NCBI GenBank assembly: GCA_903931735.1
Contig: CAIZDL010000001.1
Location: 1 to 39,236 of the forward strand
Source: an uncultured Rhodospirillales bacterium
GTDB taxonomy: Bacteria > Pseudomonadota > Alphaproteobacteria > Azospirillales > Azospirillaceae
Length of the DNA: 39,236 nt
Direction: 5' to 3'
Shown here piece after piece: positions 26,772 through 36,494 of the stretch. The notes beneath the pieces are model-generated. The model had not been told where the DNA came from. It did not search any database and was given only the letters and a program-made list of their open reading frames with translations. How positions within the stretch are numbered: position 1 is the first letter of the stretch; each line of letters opens with the position of its first letter. The position numbers and the translations under genes were made by a program.

Positions 26772-29417
26772 TCAAGACGGTGCCCGGTCCGGGTTGATAT
26801 CGTTCAGTCCTAACTGTGGCATTGCAGACTCACACCGCGGCTGCGGCACCCCAAGCAGAGCCGGCAAGGTGATCAACGTGTTAAGCAAGGTAAACCCGAG
26901 GGAGATCGTCAACAACAGCCCCATGGATGCGGTGCCCGGATGTTTGGAGAGCGCAAGGGTGCCAAACGCGACCGTTGTGGTAAGGGCACTAAACAACACG
27001 GCTCGCGCGATGCTCGACTGCAAAGGGTTAGGATTGCCCCGCTGCCAATTGATCACGATGTAAATGTTAAAGGCGACGCCAATCCCCAGCAAAAGCGGCA
27101 ACGCGATGACGTTCGCAAAATTGAGCTGCAACCCCAAGGCGAGGCACACCACCCCCGTCATCAAAGCCGACAAAACCAGCGGCACCAGCACCAGCACGAT
27201 CAGGTAAAACCGCCGCAGCACCAAGCCCAGCAGCACACAAATAGTGCCAAGCGCGATCGACCCTGCCTCGGTGAAGGCGAAAACGATGGTCTTGGCGGAC
27301 TCGGCGGTACTCACCGCCGGGCCGGTGGCGTTGGGCGCCACGCTGCGCACCGCCGCCACAAAACGGAACAGCGTGCCCGGATCGCCGACATTCCCCTTGG
27401 GGAAAACCTGAATACGGGCCGCGCCGTCGGGGCTGATCCAATCCCGGCGCAGGCTTTGGGGCATGGTTGCGAGGGTGACCGGCTCGGCCGTCAACGCCTC
27501 GCGCAGGGATGAAAGGCGCGGCATCAACCCCGAGAGCAACGCCGTCGACAGCGGGCCGAACACCGCATCGCCGCCCGCCAACACCTGCTCCAACAGCCCC
27601 AGGAGCCGACGCGCCGTCGGCTCCTTTTGCAGCGGACGCAACCCCGCAAGCGCGGCCGTCAAGGTTTGACGAATAGCGGCGCCGTCAGGGGCGGGCGCCA
27701 CGGTCACCGGGGTCAGGGTTGGTCCCAGCAACAAGGTAAGGTCGTCGAGGATCGGCAGCTTCAACTCCTGCTGCTCGGGCACGAAAACGGCAAGCGCCAG
27801 CGCCCGGTTAACCTCGGGCAGCGCCTCCAGCTTGCTCAGCAACTCGGGCACCCGCGCCGGATCGGCGACCAAAATCTCGGCGGTAAAGGGCGAGGTATCG
27901 GGATCGGCCATCAGGTCGAGAGCCACCGCCACCGACTCGGTGCCAGCGTCGCGCAAGTTCATCGGGTTGGTATCAAAACCGAGCCGGGGCACCAGCACCA
28001 GTCCGACCACTGCGACGACCGCAGCGGCCCCAACCACCCAGCCCCGCCGCGATATCAGCCAACGATCGAGGACGGCCGCACCGGCAAAGCCCACCGACGC
28101 CGTTTCCCCCTTCGGCCGGAACACGGTCAACAGCGCCGGCAACAACGTAAAATTGAGCCCCGCCGCAATCAGCATTCCAACGCCGGCAATCAGGCCGAGT
28201 TGCGAAACCCCGACATAGGCGGTGGGCAAAAAGGCGAAAAAACCAACCGAAGTGGTCAACGCCGCCAGCAGCACGCCGCCGGCCATATTGGCGGCAGTGT
28301 AGCGCAGCGCAACAGCGGGGTCGGGATGGAGAAAGCGCTCCTCGCGATAGCGCACCGTCATCTGAATGCTGAAATCCACCGCCAGCCCAATAAACAGCAC
28401 CGCGAACGCGGCGGAAATCGGGTTGAGCGTTCCCACGCTCAAAGCGGCAAACCCGGCGGTGGCCACCAGCCCGGCCACCAGGGTGATCAAAATTGGCGCA
28501 ATAAGGCGGATAGAGCGCAGGGCGCCAAACAACACCAGCCCCATCAACACCACCGACAGCCCGAAGGTCAGGCCGGCTCCCCGGGCGAGGGTGGCCATTT
28601 CATCGGTCTCGATCGCCACCTCACCGGTCACACGCACCCGCACGCCCCGGTCGGCGGTCAACCCCAGCGCCCGGGCGGCATCGTGAATGGCGTTGATGGC
28701 ATCGTCGGCGGAGGTCAGCTCGGCAAAATCGCGCACCGCTTGCAACAAAACAAACCGCCGCAGCTCATCAGGCCGAGGCTTGCGCCCGGTCAAAAGATTG
28801 GACCAACCCAGCGGCCGCGCCGACCCCTGGAGCACCGATGCGATGGTATCGGCAACTGCGGCCAGCGGCTTTTCAAGCCGGGAAAACGCCGCCTGCCCGC
28901 GCGAGACGCCCTCAAAGGCCAGCGACAACGTGCCAAACAAGCCGCGCAGGCTAGGGTCGGCCGCGAGCGAACCGATGAACGCTTGCGCCTCGATCACCTG
29001 AGACGCCATCGCCGACAACTCCTCCGGCGCAAGAAACAACATGCCCTCGCGGCGGAAAAAAGGGTCGGCATCGGGGCGGATGACATTCGAAAACAAGTCT
29101 TTTCGAGCCGAGAGCCGGGCCGCCAGGGCCGCCGCGGCATCGTCGGCGGCATCGGCGTCGTCGCTCTCTACCACCGCGACCACCAAATCCCCCAACTGAG
29201 GAAACGCGCGGTCGAACACCCCTTGCTGCACCCGCCAGCGCTCGCTCACCGAGATCAGATGGTCGAGGTTGCTATCCATGCTCAGCCGGGTGGCGGCCAC
29301 GTACCCCAGCCCCCCAACCACAGCAAGACACACCACAAGCACAGACAGCGCGCGCACCCGGCTGAATTCCACCAACCCAACCGCGGTGCGCTTTATAAAC
29401 AGATTAAAGTTTGGCAC
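26772..29417 (-). CDS. hpnN: RND/MMPL-family transporter, HpnN-like
   Basis: 881 aa with two RND halves (GLTFGLSVVLMGLVLFGALRSIRLI...AVLFIGLAVDFSIQMTVRYREE; ANVIALPLLLGIGVAFNIYIVINWQRGN). EAQAFIGSLAADPSLRGLFGTLS is HpnN-like and it is adjacent to mlaA. Confidence 0.85.
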   Translation of the reverse strand: MPNFNLFIKRTAVGLVEFSRVRALSVLVVCLAVVGGLGYVAATRLSMDSNLDHLISVSERWRVQQGVFDRAFPQLGDLVVAVVESDDADAADDAAAALAARLSARKDLFSNVIRPDADPFFRREGMLFLAPEELSAMASQVIEAQAFIGSLAADPSLRGLFGTLSLAFEGVSRGQAAFSRLEKPLAAVADTIASVLQGSARPLGWSNLLTGRKPRPDELRRFVLLQAVRDFAELTSADDAINAIHDAARALGLTADRGVRVRVTGEVAIETDEMATLARGAGLTFGLSVVLMGLVLFGALRSIRLIAPILITLVAGLVATAGFAALSVGTLNPISAAFAVLFIGLAVDFSIQMTVRYREERFLHPDPAVALRYTAANMAGGVLLAALTTSVGFFAFLPTAYVGVSQLGLIAGVGMLIAAGLNFTLLPALLTVFRPKGETASVGFAGAAVLDRWLISRRGWVVGAAAVVAVVGLVLVPRLGFDTNPMNLRDAGTESVAVALDLMADPDTSPFTAEILVADPARVPELLSKLEALPEVNRALALAVFVPEQQELKLPILDDLTLLLGPTLTPVTVAPAPDGAAIRQTLTAALAGLRPLQKEPTARRLLGLLEQVLAGGDAVFGPLSTALLSGLMPRLSSLREALTAEPVTLATMPQSLRRDWISPDGAARIQVFPKGNVGDPGTLFRFVAAVRSVAPNATGPAVSTAESAKTIVFAFTEAGSIALGTICVLLGLVLRRFYLIVLVLVPLVLSALMTGVVCLALGLQLNFANVIALPLLLGIGVAFNIYIVINWQRGNPNPLQSSIARAVLFSALTTTVAFGTLALSKHPGTASMGLLLTISLGFTLLNTLITLPALLGVPQPRCESAMPQLGLNDINPDRAPS

Positions 29418-29430
29418 GGGACTCCCGACT

Positions 29431-31089
29431 TTACGCCTCGCGGTAAACCATCAGCAGCACGCCAATCGCGATGAACAGCACCGGCCAAAGGAAGCCATAA
29501 AAACGGCCGCGCGGTGCCGGCAACCGCAACTCCAGCCAGCGCGCCCAGCCGGCCGCGACTCCGAACACCGCCACCGGAATATGGGTCCACTCGATCAGCA
29601 ACTCCTGGTGGACATTGCCAAGCGCGTGGGAGTGCGTGAGCATCACCGTGCCGCCGGCGGCCACCATCAACGGAAACACCAGGGCCGCGCCCTTGGATTT
29701 CAGAATCCCAAGCCGCACCGCCCACTCGAATAAACCAAACCCAATTGTCAGTGCCGCGAACAGGCGGTGCTGGGCCACCTCGGGATCGCGTAACGACTCC
29801 CAAAACCCAAGCCCCCCCAACGGCCAAGCCTCGGGGTCGGAGCGCACCACCACAAAGCCGGCCAAGACCAAAAACAGCAACGGCCAGTGCCGCACAATGG
29901 GAATCCAGCCGGTTTTATCCAACAACGCCAGGAGGCCGATCAACACCACCGCAATGCCGGCCCAGTTGTGGTTAAATTCGGACCACGCGATATCCACCGG
30001 ATTGGGCGGCACGATGGTGCCGGCCCCGGGAACGTACGCCAATGGCCCGGCATCGACAGCGCCCGACGCCCGCGCCGCCGCGAGTTTGGCCTCAAGGGCG
30101 GGAATGGCCAACTTATCGTGATCGGGACTGACCAAGCGTGGCATGGCCGGGGTCAACCGCTCCACCAGTTCGTGCCAGCCCACCCGGTCTTGCATCAAAT
30201 CGGCTGCCGGCGGCAGCGAGGTCAACGATGCGGCCGACAACATCACCGCGATGCCAACGCCAAGCTCCACCTCGGCAAAGCGGCGCATCACCATCACCGG
30301 CGCATCGGGTGAGCGCCGCAGGCGTTGCACGATCAGCATATTTTTAAAACCGAACCCGAGCAGACCCGCGAACATCAACAACTTGGTAAACAGCATCGCC
30401 CCATAGGCCGTGCCATAAACCGCCTCGGTCGAATCAATATAGACGTAGGACATACCAAGGCCGCTCGCCAGCAGCACGATCACGGCCAACAGCGCCATAA
30501 GCGAGAAGCGGCTACCAATCCGGTGGCTGGCAACGTGATCGCGCGCGAGGGCCAGCGCCGAAAGAAAATAGGGCAGCCCACCAAGCCAAACCGCCACGGC
30601 GATCAGGTGAACAACGATCAGGCCCATCAACAGCGCCCGGTCTTCCAGCCGCGCCGCGCCATGGGTCAGCAGCGCCACGGCGCCGAGAATCATGCACGCC
30701 ACCAGCGGCAGCAACAGCGGCCGGTGCTGATCAAGCCGGGTCGCCGCCAAAACAGCGGTGGCCAGCGCCGCCAGGGCAATCACGAAGCCCGCGCGGACAA
30801 AAAGGGCGCCAAAAGCATCGGTAAGGGTAAGATCCAGGGTGCCGGCCAGCACATAAGCCTCGAGCACGGCTCGGCCACCCGCCACCACAGCGAGCGAAAA
30901 AGCGCTCCAGACCAAAATCGTCCGGGTGCGGCCAAGCAACCCCTCGCCAAGATCGCCAAGCGACCCGGCCAATGGCCGCGCCAATAACATCAGGAAGGAT
31001 ACGCCGCCAAGGGTAAAGGACAGCGCAACCATCGTTGCCCCATCCAATAAAACGGTCACAAACCCAATAATATCGAAGAGAAGCGCCAT
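29431..31089 (-). CDS. copD: CopD-type copper resistance membrane protein
   Basis: 552-aa polytopic protein; LIVVHLIAVAVWLGGLPYFLSALALARDH...RFSLMALLAVIVLLASGL; directly downstream of copC. Confidence 0.88.
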   Translation of the reverse strand: MALLFDIIGFVTVLLDGATMVALSFTLGGVSFLMLLARPLAGSLGDLGEGLLGRTRTILVWSAFSLAVVAGGRAVLEAYVLAGTLDLTLTDAFGALFVRAGFVIALAALATAVLAATRLDQHRPLLLPLVACMILGAVALLTHGAARLEDRALLMGLIVVHLIAVAVWLGGLPYFLSALALARDHVASHRIGSRFSLMALLAVIVLLASGLGMSYVYIDSTEAVYGTAYGAMLFTKLLMFAGLLGFGFKNMLIVQRLRRSPDAPVMVMRRFAEVELGVGIAVMLSAASLTSLPPAADLMQDRVGWHELVERLTPAMPRLVSPDHDKLAIPALEAKLAAARASGAVDAGPLAYVPGAGTIVPPNPVDIAWSEFNHNWAGIAVVLIGLLALLDKTGWIPIVRHWPLLFLVLAGFVVVRSDPEAWPLGGLGFWESLRDPEVAQHRLFAALTIGFGLFEWAVRLGILKSKGAALVFPLMVAAGGTVMLTHSHALGNVHQELLIEWTHIPVAVFGVAAGWARWLELRLPAPRGRFYGFLWPVLFIAIGVLLMVYREA

Positions 31090-31096
31090 GATTGAC

Positions 31097-31510
31097 CTAC
31101 CGCTCGCCGACGGTGAAAGGAATATTGCCCCGGGTCATATGCCCGTCGACTGCCAAAACCTGCCAATGCAAAACATAACCGCCGGACGCCAAGCCCTGAA
31201 GCCGGACCCCCAACTGCGCTGGTTCAGCCGGATTATTGGCCGCCGACAACGGCTTCCGGCTGCCATCGGGCAAAGTGAGGGACAAGCGCGACCGTCGCAG
31301 ATCGAGTCGGCTATTGAAGCGCAGCGCCACATCGACATCCGGCCCGGCCACCTTGGACCCCGCCGCCGGCGTCGCCGACTGAATGATCGCGTGAGCCTGG
31401 ACCTGCCCCGACCACCCCACGGTGGCCATAACCCCAAGCGCCAGCACGCAAAACGCCCGTAGCGCGCCTGCCCACCGTCTGCCCCGATTGCTTTTTGTAA
31501 ACGCCCTCAT
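31097..31510 (-). CDS. copC: CopC-domain copper-binding periplasmic protein
   Basis: Signal peptide then AHAIIQSATPAAGSKVAGPDVDVALRFNSRLDLRRSRLSLTLPDG...GGYVLHWQVLAVDGHMTRGNIPFTV. Confidence 0.93.
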   Translation of the reverse strand: MRAFTKSNRGRRWAGALRAFCVLALGVMATVGWSGQVQAHAIIQSATPAAGSKVAGPDVDVALRFNSRLDLRRSRLSLTLPDGSRKPLSAANNPAEPAQLGVRLQGLASGGYVLHWQVLAVDGHMTRGNIPFTVGER

Positions 31511-31602
31511 CGCCGGTTTCTCCCGCCCGTCGCCGTCGGTTTCATCCGGCCATTTGATTATCAGAACCCGCACCCAAGCGCAAATAGACTGCGGCGAAAA
31601 CC

Positions 31603-31824
31603 TCAAGGTTCAGTGGGCGACGGGGCAGTCGGGGCCACGGGTGGCGATGAGCTGCCGCCACCGGCCAAGTCGGCAATGCCCTCCACCGTCCCCGAAACCA
31701 CACTGGCAGCGCCCGAGACCACGCTACCGGTCACGGAAACCGCCGTATCGACCGCTGAAACAACCGAGCAGCCGCAGAGCTGCAAACCGAACCCGATCAC
31801 CGCCACCCCAGTTATCACCTTCAT
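31603..31824 (-). CDS. Small lipoprotein
   Basis: 73 aa, MKVITGVAVIGFGLQLCGCSVVSAVDTAVSVTGSVVSGAASVVSG; lipobox LCGC and amphipathic repeats. Confidence 0.65.
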   Translation of the reverse strand: MKVITGVAVIGFGLQLCGCSVVSAVDTAVSVTGSVVSGAASVVSGTVEGIADLAGGGSSSPPVAPTAPSPTEP

Positions 31825-31930
31825 CTCGACATCTCCTCGATTTTACCACGAAGTCTTTCGACACCAATCACCCAAGCATGGAACAGGTCGGCCCCGAAGG
31901 CAAGCGCGCGCGTATGCCCTTTAACGCAAT

Positions 31931-31961
31931 AAAAAAGGGGGGCCGGACAGCCCCCCTTTTT
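31931..31961. terminator. Rho-independent terminator downstream of the porin gene
   Basis: AAAAAAGGGGGGC-CGGACA-GCCCCCCTTTTT: GC stem plus A/T tracts on both sides, effective for the minus-strand porin. Confidence 0.9.
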
Positions 31962-31987
31962 GCCAATCGACCGAAACACACAGGAGA

Positions 31988-33427
31988 TTAGAAGGTAACT
32001 ACGTTCTTCCACAACAACATAGAGGCGTTGCTGCTGCCCCAGGTGCTATTGCCGGCGATATAGTCGCCACTCAACTCGGTGAAGCCGTTCTGATTCTTCG
32101 TGATGCTGCGCAAGTACTCAAGCGAAGTAGTCAAGCCCGGAGCCAAAGTATAGGTCGCGCCAACCGAATACAAATTGGCCTCGCGCTTGCCGGCCAGCGT
32201 CAGATCGCCGGCATCTTGACCGTGAGCATAGTTGAAACCAACAACCACCGGGCCAGTCTCGTAAGAGAACCCGGCAGTGATCGAGCTTTGCCCGGTCTTA
32301 TTCTGCACCGGTGTCAACACCCCAACGCCCGCAACAGTGCGGTAAACGGACCCGTTGCGATTATAGCCGGACTTCCCGGCATCCAAGTAGCTGCCACCAA
32401 CCAGGAAGCCGGCATAGCCGACCTGGAACCCAACCTGATACGCCGAAAGGTCATAAAAGCCGGTGTTATAATCGGCAGGGTTAGCGGCAGTAATCGCGCC
32501 CGTGTACCCGCCGGTGGAGCCAGCGCTACCATGAATGTAACCGGCGCTGCCCGAGAGGCTGACCCCGTTAAAGGTGCCGTCATAGCGCAGCCCCGCTTCC
32601 ATCACGTTCTTCCAGGCGCACCCCTGAACGCTGGTCGAGGAAAAATAAGAAAACTGGCAAAAGCTATCGCCGGGGTTGGGAATTCCACCCTGAGCGAGAT
32701 TGGCGCCGCCGGCCAAAACGCCGTAGGTCTGGCTGGCCCGGGGCGACCGGGTGGCGCTGGTGTTCACGCTCACGTTTTGCGGCGCGTAGGAGAGCATCCC
32801 CATCAAACCAGTGGCGGGAGCGTCTTCCTGCGCAAAGGCGCGGGGGGTGAAGTAATTGATCTTGGTCGAGGGGTTGTTGCTGGTGATCGAGTTGTATTCG
32901 CCACCAAACACGCCAGCGATATAGGTGTTCTGGTTGAATATGAATGAAGCTGCGCCAGCGCCATTGGTCGGGCCATCCGCCCAGTCGCCGGTAACACCGC
33001 CGGTGCCAAAGCCGCTGGGTGCGCTCACGCCATACTGGCTGTTCAACCCGGCATTAACACCCAACTCGACCCGGCCCAACGTGCCGTCAAAAAACATGTA
33101 GGCTTGATCGGCATCGACCATGCCGTCGCCCCGCCACGCGCGAAGACGGAAGCTGGCGCCGTATTCCATGCCGTTGTTGGCGGTCGCTTGCGGTGTGATC
33201 TGGAGGCGGAACCGATTGACCAAATCCCCCTTCAAGCCGCCGTTGCCCGACTGATTGGTGTTTTGAGCATCATAGTTCTGCTTGACATAACCGGCAGTGA
33301 TCGACGCATCGCCGGAGATCTTGATGTCAAACTTACCGGGATCGGTGTCCGCGACTGCGTTTTCACAAGTAGCCGCGAGAGCAACCAGGGCGCATCCCGC
33401 TAACAGAGCCCTTTTCATCGCACACAT
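31988..33427 (-). CDS. Outer-membrane porin (Gram-negative porin family)
   Basis: Signal peptide MKRALLAGCALVALAATCENAVA, beta-barrel-like sequence FDIKISGDASITAGYVKQNYDAQNTNQSGN..., C-terminal aromatic LLWKNVVTF. Confidence 0.93.
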   Translation of the reverse strand: MCAMKRALLAGCALVALAATCENAVADTDPGKFDIKISGDASITAGYVKQNYDAQNTNQSGNGGLKGDLVNRFRLQITPQATANNGMEYGASFRLRAWRGDGMVDADQAYMFFDGTLGRVELGVNAGLNSQYGVSAPSGFGTGGVTGDWADGPTNGAGAASFIFNQNTYIAGVFGGEYNSITSNNPSTKINYFTPRAFAQEDAPATGLMGMLSYAPQNVSVNTSATRSPRASQTYGVLAGGANLAQGGIPNPGDSFCQFSYFSSTSVQGCAWKNVMEAGLRYDGTFNGVSLSGSAGYIHGSAGSTGGYTGAITAANPADYNTGFYDLSAYQVGFQVGYAGFLVGGSYLDAGKSGYNRNGSVYRTVAGVGVLTPVQNKTGQSSITAGFSYETGPVVVGFNYAHGQDAGDLTLAGKREANLYSVGATYTLAPGLTTSLEYLRSITKNQNGFTELSGDYIAGNSTWGSSNASMLLWKNVVTF

Positions 33428-33649
33428 CCTTACATCCGGGTTTTGCAGCTTGCGGCGAACCGCAGCGCTAAGTGATTTATGAAGGAGAGGTAATGAAATT
33501 TTTGGCTATCCCCGCAACATAAAAGGCCTGCCTTGCCTGGGAACCTACCGCCCCTGTTGTATTCCGGCCACGACCAGCAAGCGCCGTTTTCTTATCTCTC
33601 TGGAATAAAACATTAAATCTGCGGGAGCTTGTCAGGGGACATACTCGGC

Positions 33650-33685
33650 GAGAGGCCAGCGATTCTACCCGATCGGAGGCCTCTC
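33650..33685. other. Intergenic hairpin upstream of the porin gene
   Basis: GAGAGGCC (33650-33657) / GGCCTCTC (33678-33685) with an inner CGAT/ATCG stem. Confidence 0.5.
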
Positions 33686-33786
33686 TCCAATCAACCCTGT
33701 CAATATAACCAGGATGGTGCGGCGCGCTCGGCCCGAATCGCGGATTGTTCCGCGAACAGCGCCTTAAAACCACTACCGCCGTTCGT

Positions 33787-34233
33787 CTACCGCCGTTCGT
33801 CCAACCGCCGCTTCAGCTCCATATCGTTCTGGTGAAGGATGGACTGCCCGTCCAGCACCTTCCCAATCAACGACTCGATCCGCGCCAAGGCATCGCTGTG
33901 CTGCTGTAAAAGAACACCGTGCTCATCGACCCTCCCCTCGAGGGTCACGAACCGATTTTCCAGCGCCACAAACCGCTCTTCCAGTGCCACGAACCGCTTG
34001 TCGAACCGCTCTTCCAGCGCCACGAGCCGCTTATCAAACCGCTCTTCCAGCGCCACAAACCGCTTGTCGATCGAACGACCTAATTTTTCGACCGCATCGA
34101 GCACCGCCTTTTTGCTGATGCCGACCTGGGAATCCGCCAACATTTCCCCCAGCACCTCGGCTTGAGGCTCAGGCATTCCCACCGCCGTCATGCGCGTGAC
34201 ACAATCGCGGGTATCTATGGCTGCTGCCGTCAT
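33787..34233 (-). CDS. Coiled-coil protein, DUF1640/CCDC90-like N-terminus
   Basis: MTAAAIDTRDCVTRMTAVGMPEPQAEVLGEMLAD then three 11-residue repeats DKRFVALEERF followed by 7-residue repeats (VALENRF VTLEGRV). Confidence 0.75.
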   Translation of the reverse strand: MTAAAIDTRDCVTRMTAVGMPEPQAEVLGEMLADSQVGISKKAVLDAVEKLGRSIDKRFVALEERFDKRLVALEERFDKRFVALEERFVALENRFVTLEGRVDEHGVLLQQHSDALARIESLIGKVLDGQSILHQNDMELKRRLDERR

Positions 34234-34409
34234 CGCGAACTATCCTCTGAAGAGCAACAGGCCGGCGGCGCCTAGCCACCTCTCAGGCTAATGCTAACAC
34301 CAACCAGGAAAAGGGGGAAGCTCAGACTGTCCCCTTTGGCTTGAAGCTGCTGGGTGGTATTCATTGGGAGTTGCGCGGGCATCCCGCCGGTTTTGTTCGG
34401 CAGACCAGA

Positions 34410-35549
34410 ATGACAACCATCTTGCACATTATCACCTCGCTTGAGCGCGGCGGCGCCGAGGCTATGCTGGTCAAGCTGGTGGCAGGGCTGGCTCCGCTTG
34501 TGGTACGATCGGCGGTGGTATCGCTAACCGGCCCCGGGGTTTATGGCCCGGTTCTGGAAGAAATGGGCGTGCCGGTGTGGTCCCTTGGCCTCTCGCGCGC
34601 GGTGCCCGATCCGGCGGCGCTGGTGCGGCTGGTGGGCATTTTGCGCAGGAGCCGGCCGGATCTGGTTCAAACTTGGCTTTATCACGCCGATCTGATGGGG
34701 CTGCTGGCGGCGCGGCTGGCCGGGGTCCGCCCGCTTTGCTGGAACATTCGCTGTTCCGACATGGATATGAGCCACTACTCCTGGCGCTCCCGGCTGTTGC
34801 CCCGGCTGCTGGGCCGGCTTTCCCGCCAACCGGACGCGATTCTGGTCAACTCCGAGGCCGGGATGCGCGCCCACCGTGCTCTCGGCTATCACCCGCGCGC
34901 ATGGCACGTTATCCCCAATGGCTTTGACACCACGCGCTATTTCCCGAGCGAAAGCGCTCGCGCACAAATTCGGGACGAACTTTGCCTGACCGATGAAACG
35001 CCGCTGATCGGCCTTATTGCGCGCTTCGATCCGATGAAGGACCACACAACTTTTCTGGCGGCGGCCGCCCTGGTCGCCCACAGCCAGCCAAGGGCGCATT
35101 TCTTGCTGGCCGGGCTGGGAGTGGTGCCGAACAATCCGGCCTTTAGAGCGACGCTGACCGGTGATTTGGCGGGCCGGGTCCACCTGCTTGGCCCGCGCGA
35201 CGATATTCCGCGCATTATGGCCGCACTCGATCTTTGCTGCCTTTCCTCGATCAGCGAAAGCTTCCCCAATGTATTGGGCGAGGCGATGGCGTGCGGCGTT
35301 CCTTGCGTTGCCACCGATGTCGGTGCGAGCGCCCTGATAATCGGGGATACCGGCACCGTGGTTCCGCCTGCGTGCCCCGAGGCCCTGGCGGCAGCCCTCG
35401 ACGCGGAGGTGGCCGGAGGGCCGGCACTTTGGCGCAAATGGGGCGCTGCTGCCCGATTCCGGGTCGAGCAAAACTTTTCGATGGCCGTGGTCGCCAAACA
35501 CTACCGCGATGTTTACGCCGGGCTGCTGAGCGCACACGCCGCTCGCTAA
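34410..35549 (+). CDS. Glycosyltransferase family 4 protein
   Basis: MTTILHIITSLERGGAEAMLVKLVAGL, HVIPNGFDTTRYFPSE, LIGLIARFDPMKDHTTFLAAAALV, SSISESFPNVLGEAMACGVPCVATDVGASALIIGDTGTVVP. Confidence 0.95.
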   Translation: MTTILHIITSLERGGAEAMLVKLVAGLAPLVVRSAVVSLTGPGVYGPVLEEMGVPVWSLGLSRAVPDPAALVRLVGILRRSRPDLVQTWLYHADLMGLLAARLAGVRPLCWNIRCSDMDMSHYSWRSRLLPRLLGRLSRQPDAILVNSEAGMRAHRALGYHPRAWHVIPNGFDTTRYFPSESARAQIRDELCLTDETPLIGLIARFDPMKDHTTFLAAAALVAHSQPRAHFLLAGLGVVPNNPAFRATLTGDLAGRVHLLGPRDDIPRIMAALDLCCLSSISESFPNVLGEAMACGVPCVATDVGASALIIGDTGTVVPPACPEALAAALDAEVAGGPALWRKWGAAARFRVEQNFSMAVVAKHYRDVYAGLLSAHAAR

Positions 35550-35665
35550 TTTCCTCTTCGCAACTGCACAATACAGGCTTGAAAGCGGCCCCGATCAGGC
35601 GCACCTCTAAGGGCGGATTTGGACGCAAGACCGAAATATCGGCAAAAATAGAGATTGGGGACGCC

Positions 35666-36064
35666 ATGCACGCCAGCCACACCCCAGGGCCGTGGCGGAT
35701 CGCGGGCAACGAGATCCGCGGTGCCGCCCATGAGCATTCCAAAGCCGCATACGAAACGGCGGCCACCGTCGTCCCGGTCCACCGGACCGAGGTATCGGCA
35801 GCCGGCGTGACGCAAGAGCAGCGGAGCCATGAGGTCGAGAAGGCCAATGCACACCTGATCGCGGCGGCTCCCGAGCTGCTCGCCGCCCTCGAAACCTTAC
35901 GGTTGGCGGTCAGCCACGCCGTCGAGCGCGGCCTGCTTGAAGAGGCCCCGCTGGACCCGCGCACGGCCCTCGATGCCCAGGAATGGATGCGGACACAGCT
36001 TAGCGAGGCGTCCCGTCATGCGAAATCGGCCATTGACCGGGCCTGGGGTCGCGGCGTGTCCTAA
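35666..36064 (+). CDS. Phage-type hypothetical protein (HTPGPW...ANAHLIAAAPELLAAL family)
   Basis: MHASHTPGPWRIAGNEIRG...EKANAHLIAAAPELLAALETLRLAVSHAVERG, an organisation common in phage/prophage hypotheticals. Confidence 0.75.
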   Translation: MHASHTPGPWRIAGNEIRGAAHEHSKAAYETAATVVPVHRTEVSAAGVTQEQRSHEVEKANAHLIAAAPELLAALETLRLAVSHAVERGLLEEAPLDPRTALDAQEWMRTQLSEASRHAKSAIDRAWGRGVS

Positions 36065-36101
36065 GTCCCTACGATGACGAACAAAGAAGGAGGCCCCGGC
36101 G

Positions 36102-36494
36102 ATGAGTGGGGTTACTTACGACAAGCCCGTAGTCTCAACCTCCCGCCATCAGCCGGTTGCCGATACCAACCGTCGTGAGCCGGTGAGGGATACCAATCAC
36201 CACCAGCCGGTCGCGGACACCAACCGCCATGAGCCGGTAAGGGATACCAATCAGCACCAACCGGTCGCGACCCCCCGCCGGCATGAACCGGTAAGCGATA
36301 CCAACCACCACCAGCCGGTCGCGGGGGCCAATCGCCACGAACCGGTGGCAGACACCAACCACCACCAGCCAGTGGCAGGCACCGACCCCCACAGGCCAGT
36401 CGCCGATACCAATCACCACCACCCCGTATCAGACACCAACCGCCACGAGCCGGTGGTATCCAACGTCGTTCACGGCCCGGGGCCGCCCGCTTGA
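36102..36494 (+). CDS. His-rich protein of twelve 9-residue repeats (H[QE]PVADTN[RH])
   Basis: Strong RBS AAGGAGG a few nt before the ATG. Repeats HQPVADTNR/HEPVRDTNH span about 36147-36470, with about 17 His in 130 aa. Confidence 0.75.
   Translation: MSGVTYDKPVVSTSRHQPVADTNRREPVRDTNHHQPVADTNRHEPVRDTNQHQPVATPRRHEPVSDTNHHQPVAGANRHEPVADTNHHQPVAGTDPHRPVADTNHHHPVSDTNRHEPVVSNVVHGPGPPA

Noticed and set aside
27627-29474. 615-aa plus-strand ORF
   Set aside because: Antisense to the HpnN-like RND transporter; His/Arg/Gln-rich shadow composition.
34309-34336. Insertion-sequence end (AAAAGGGGGAAGCTCAGACTGTCCCCTTT)
   Set aside because: A short hairpin only; no transposase ORF or target duplication visible, so it is not called as a mobile element.
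36135-36422. Minus-strand Val/Ile-rich repeat ORF (MVVIGIGDWPVGVGACHWLVVVG...)
   Set aside because: Antisense of the His-repeat gene, which has the better RBS; the period is divisible by three so both strands stay open.
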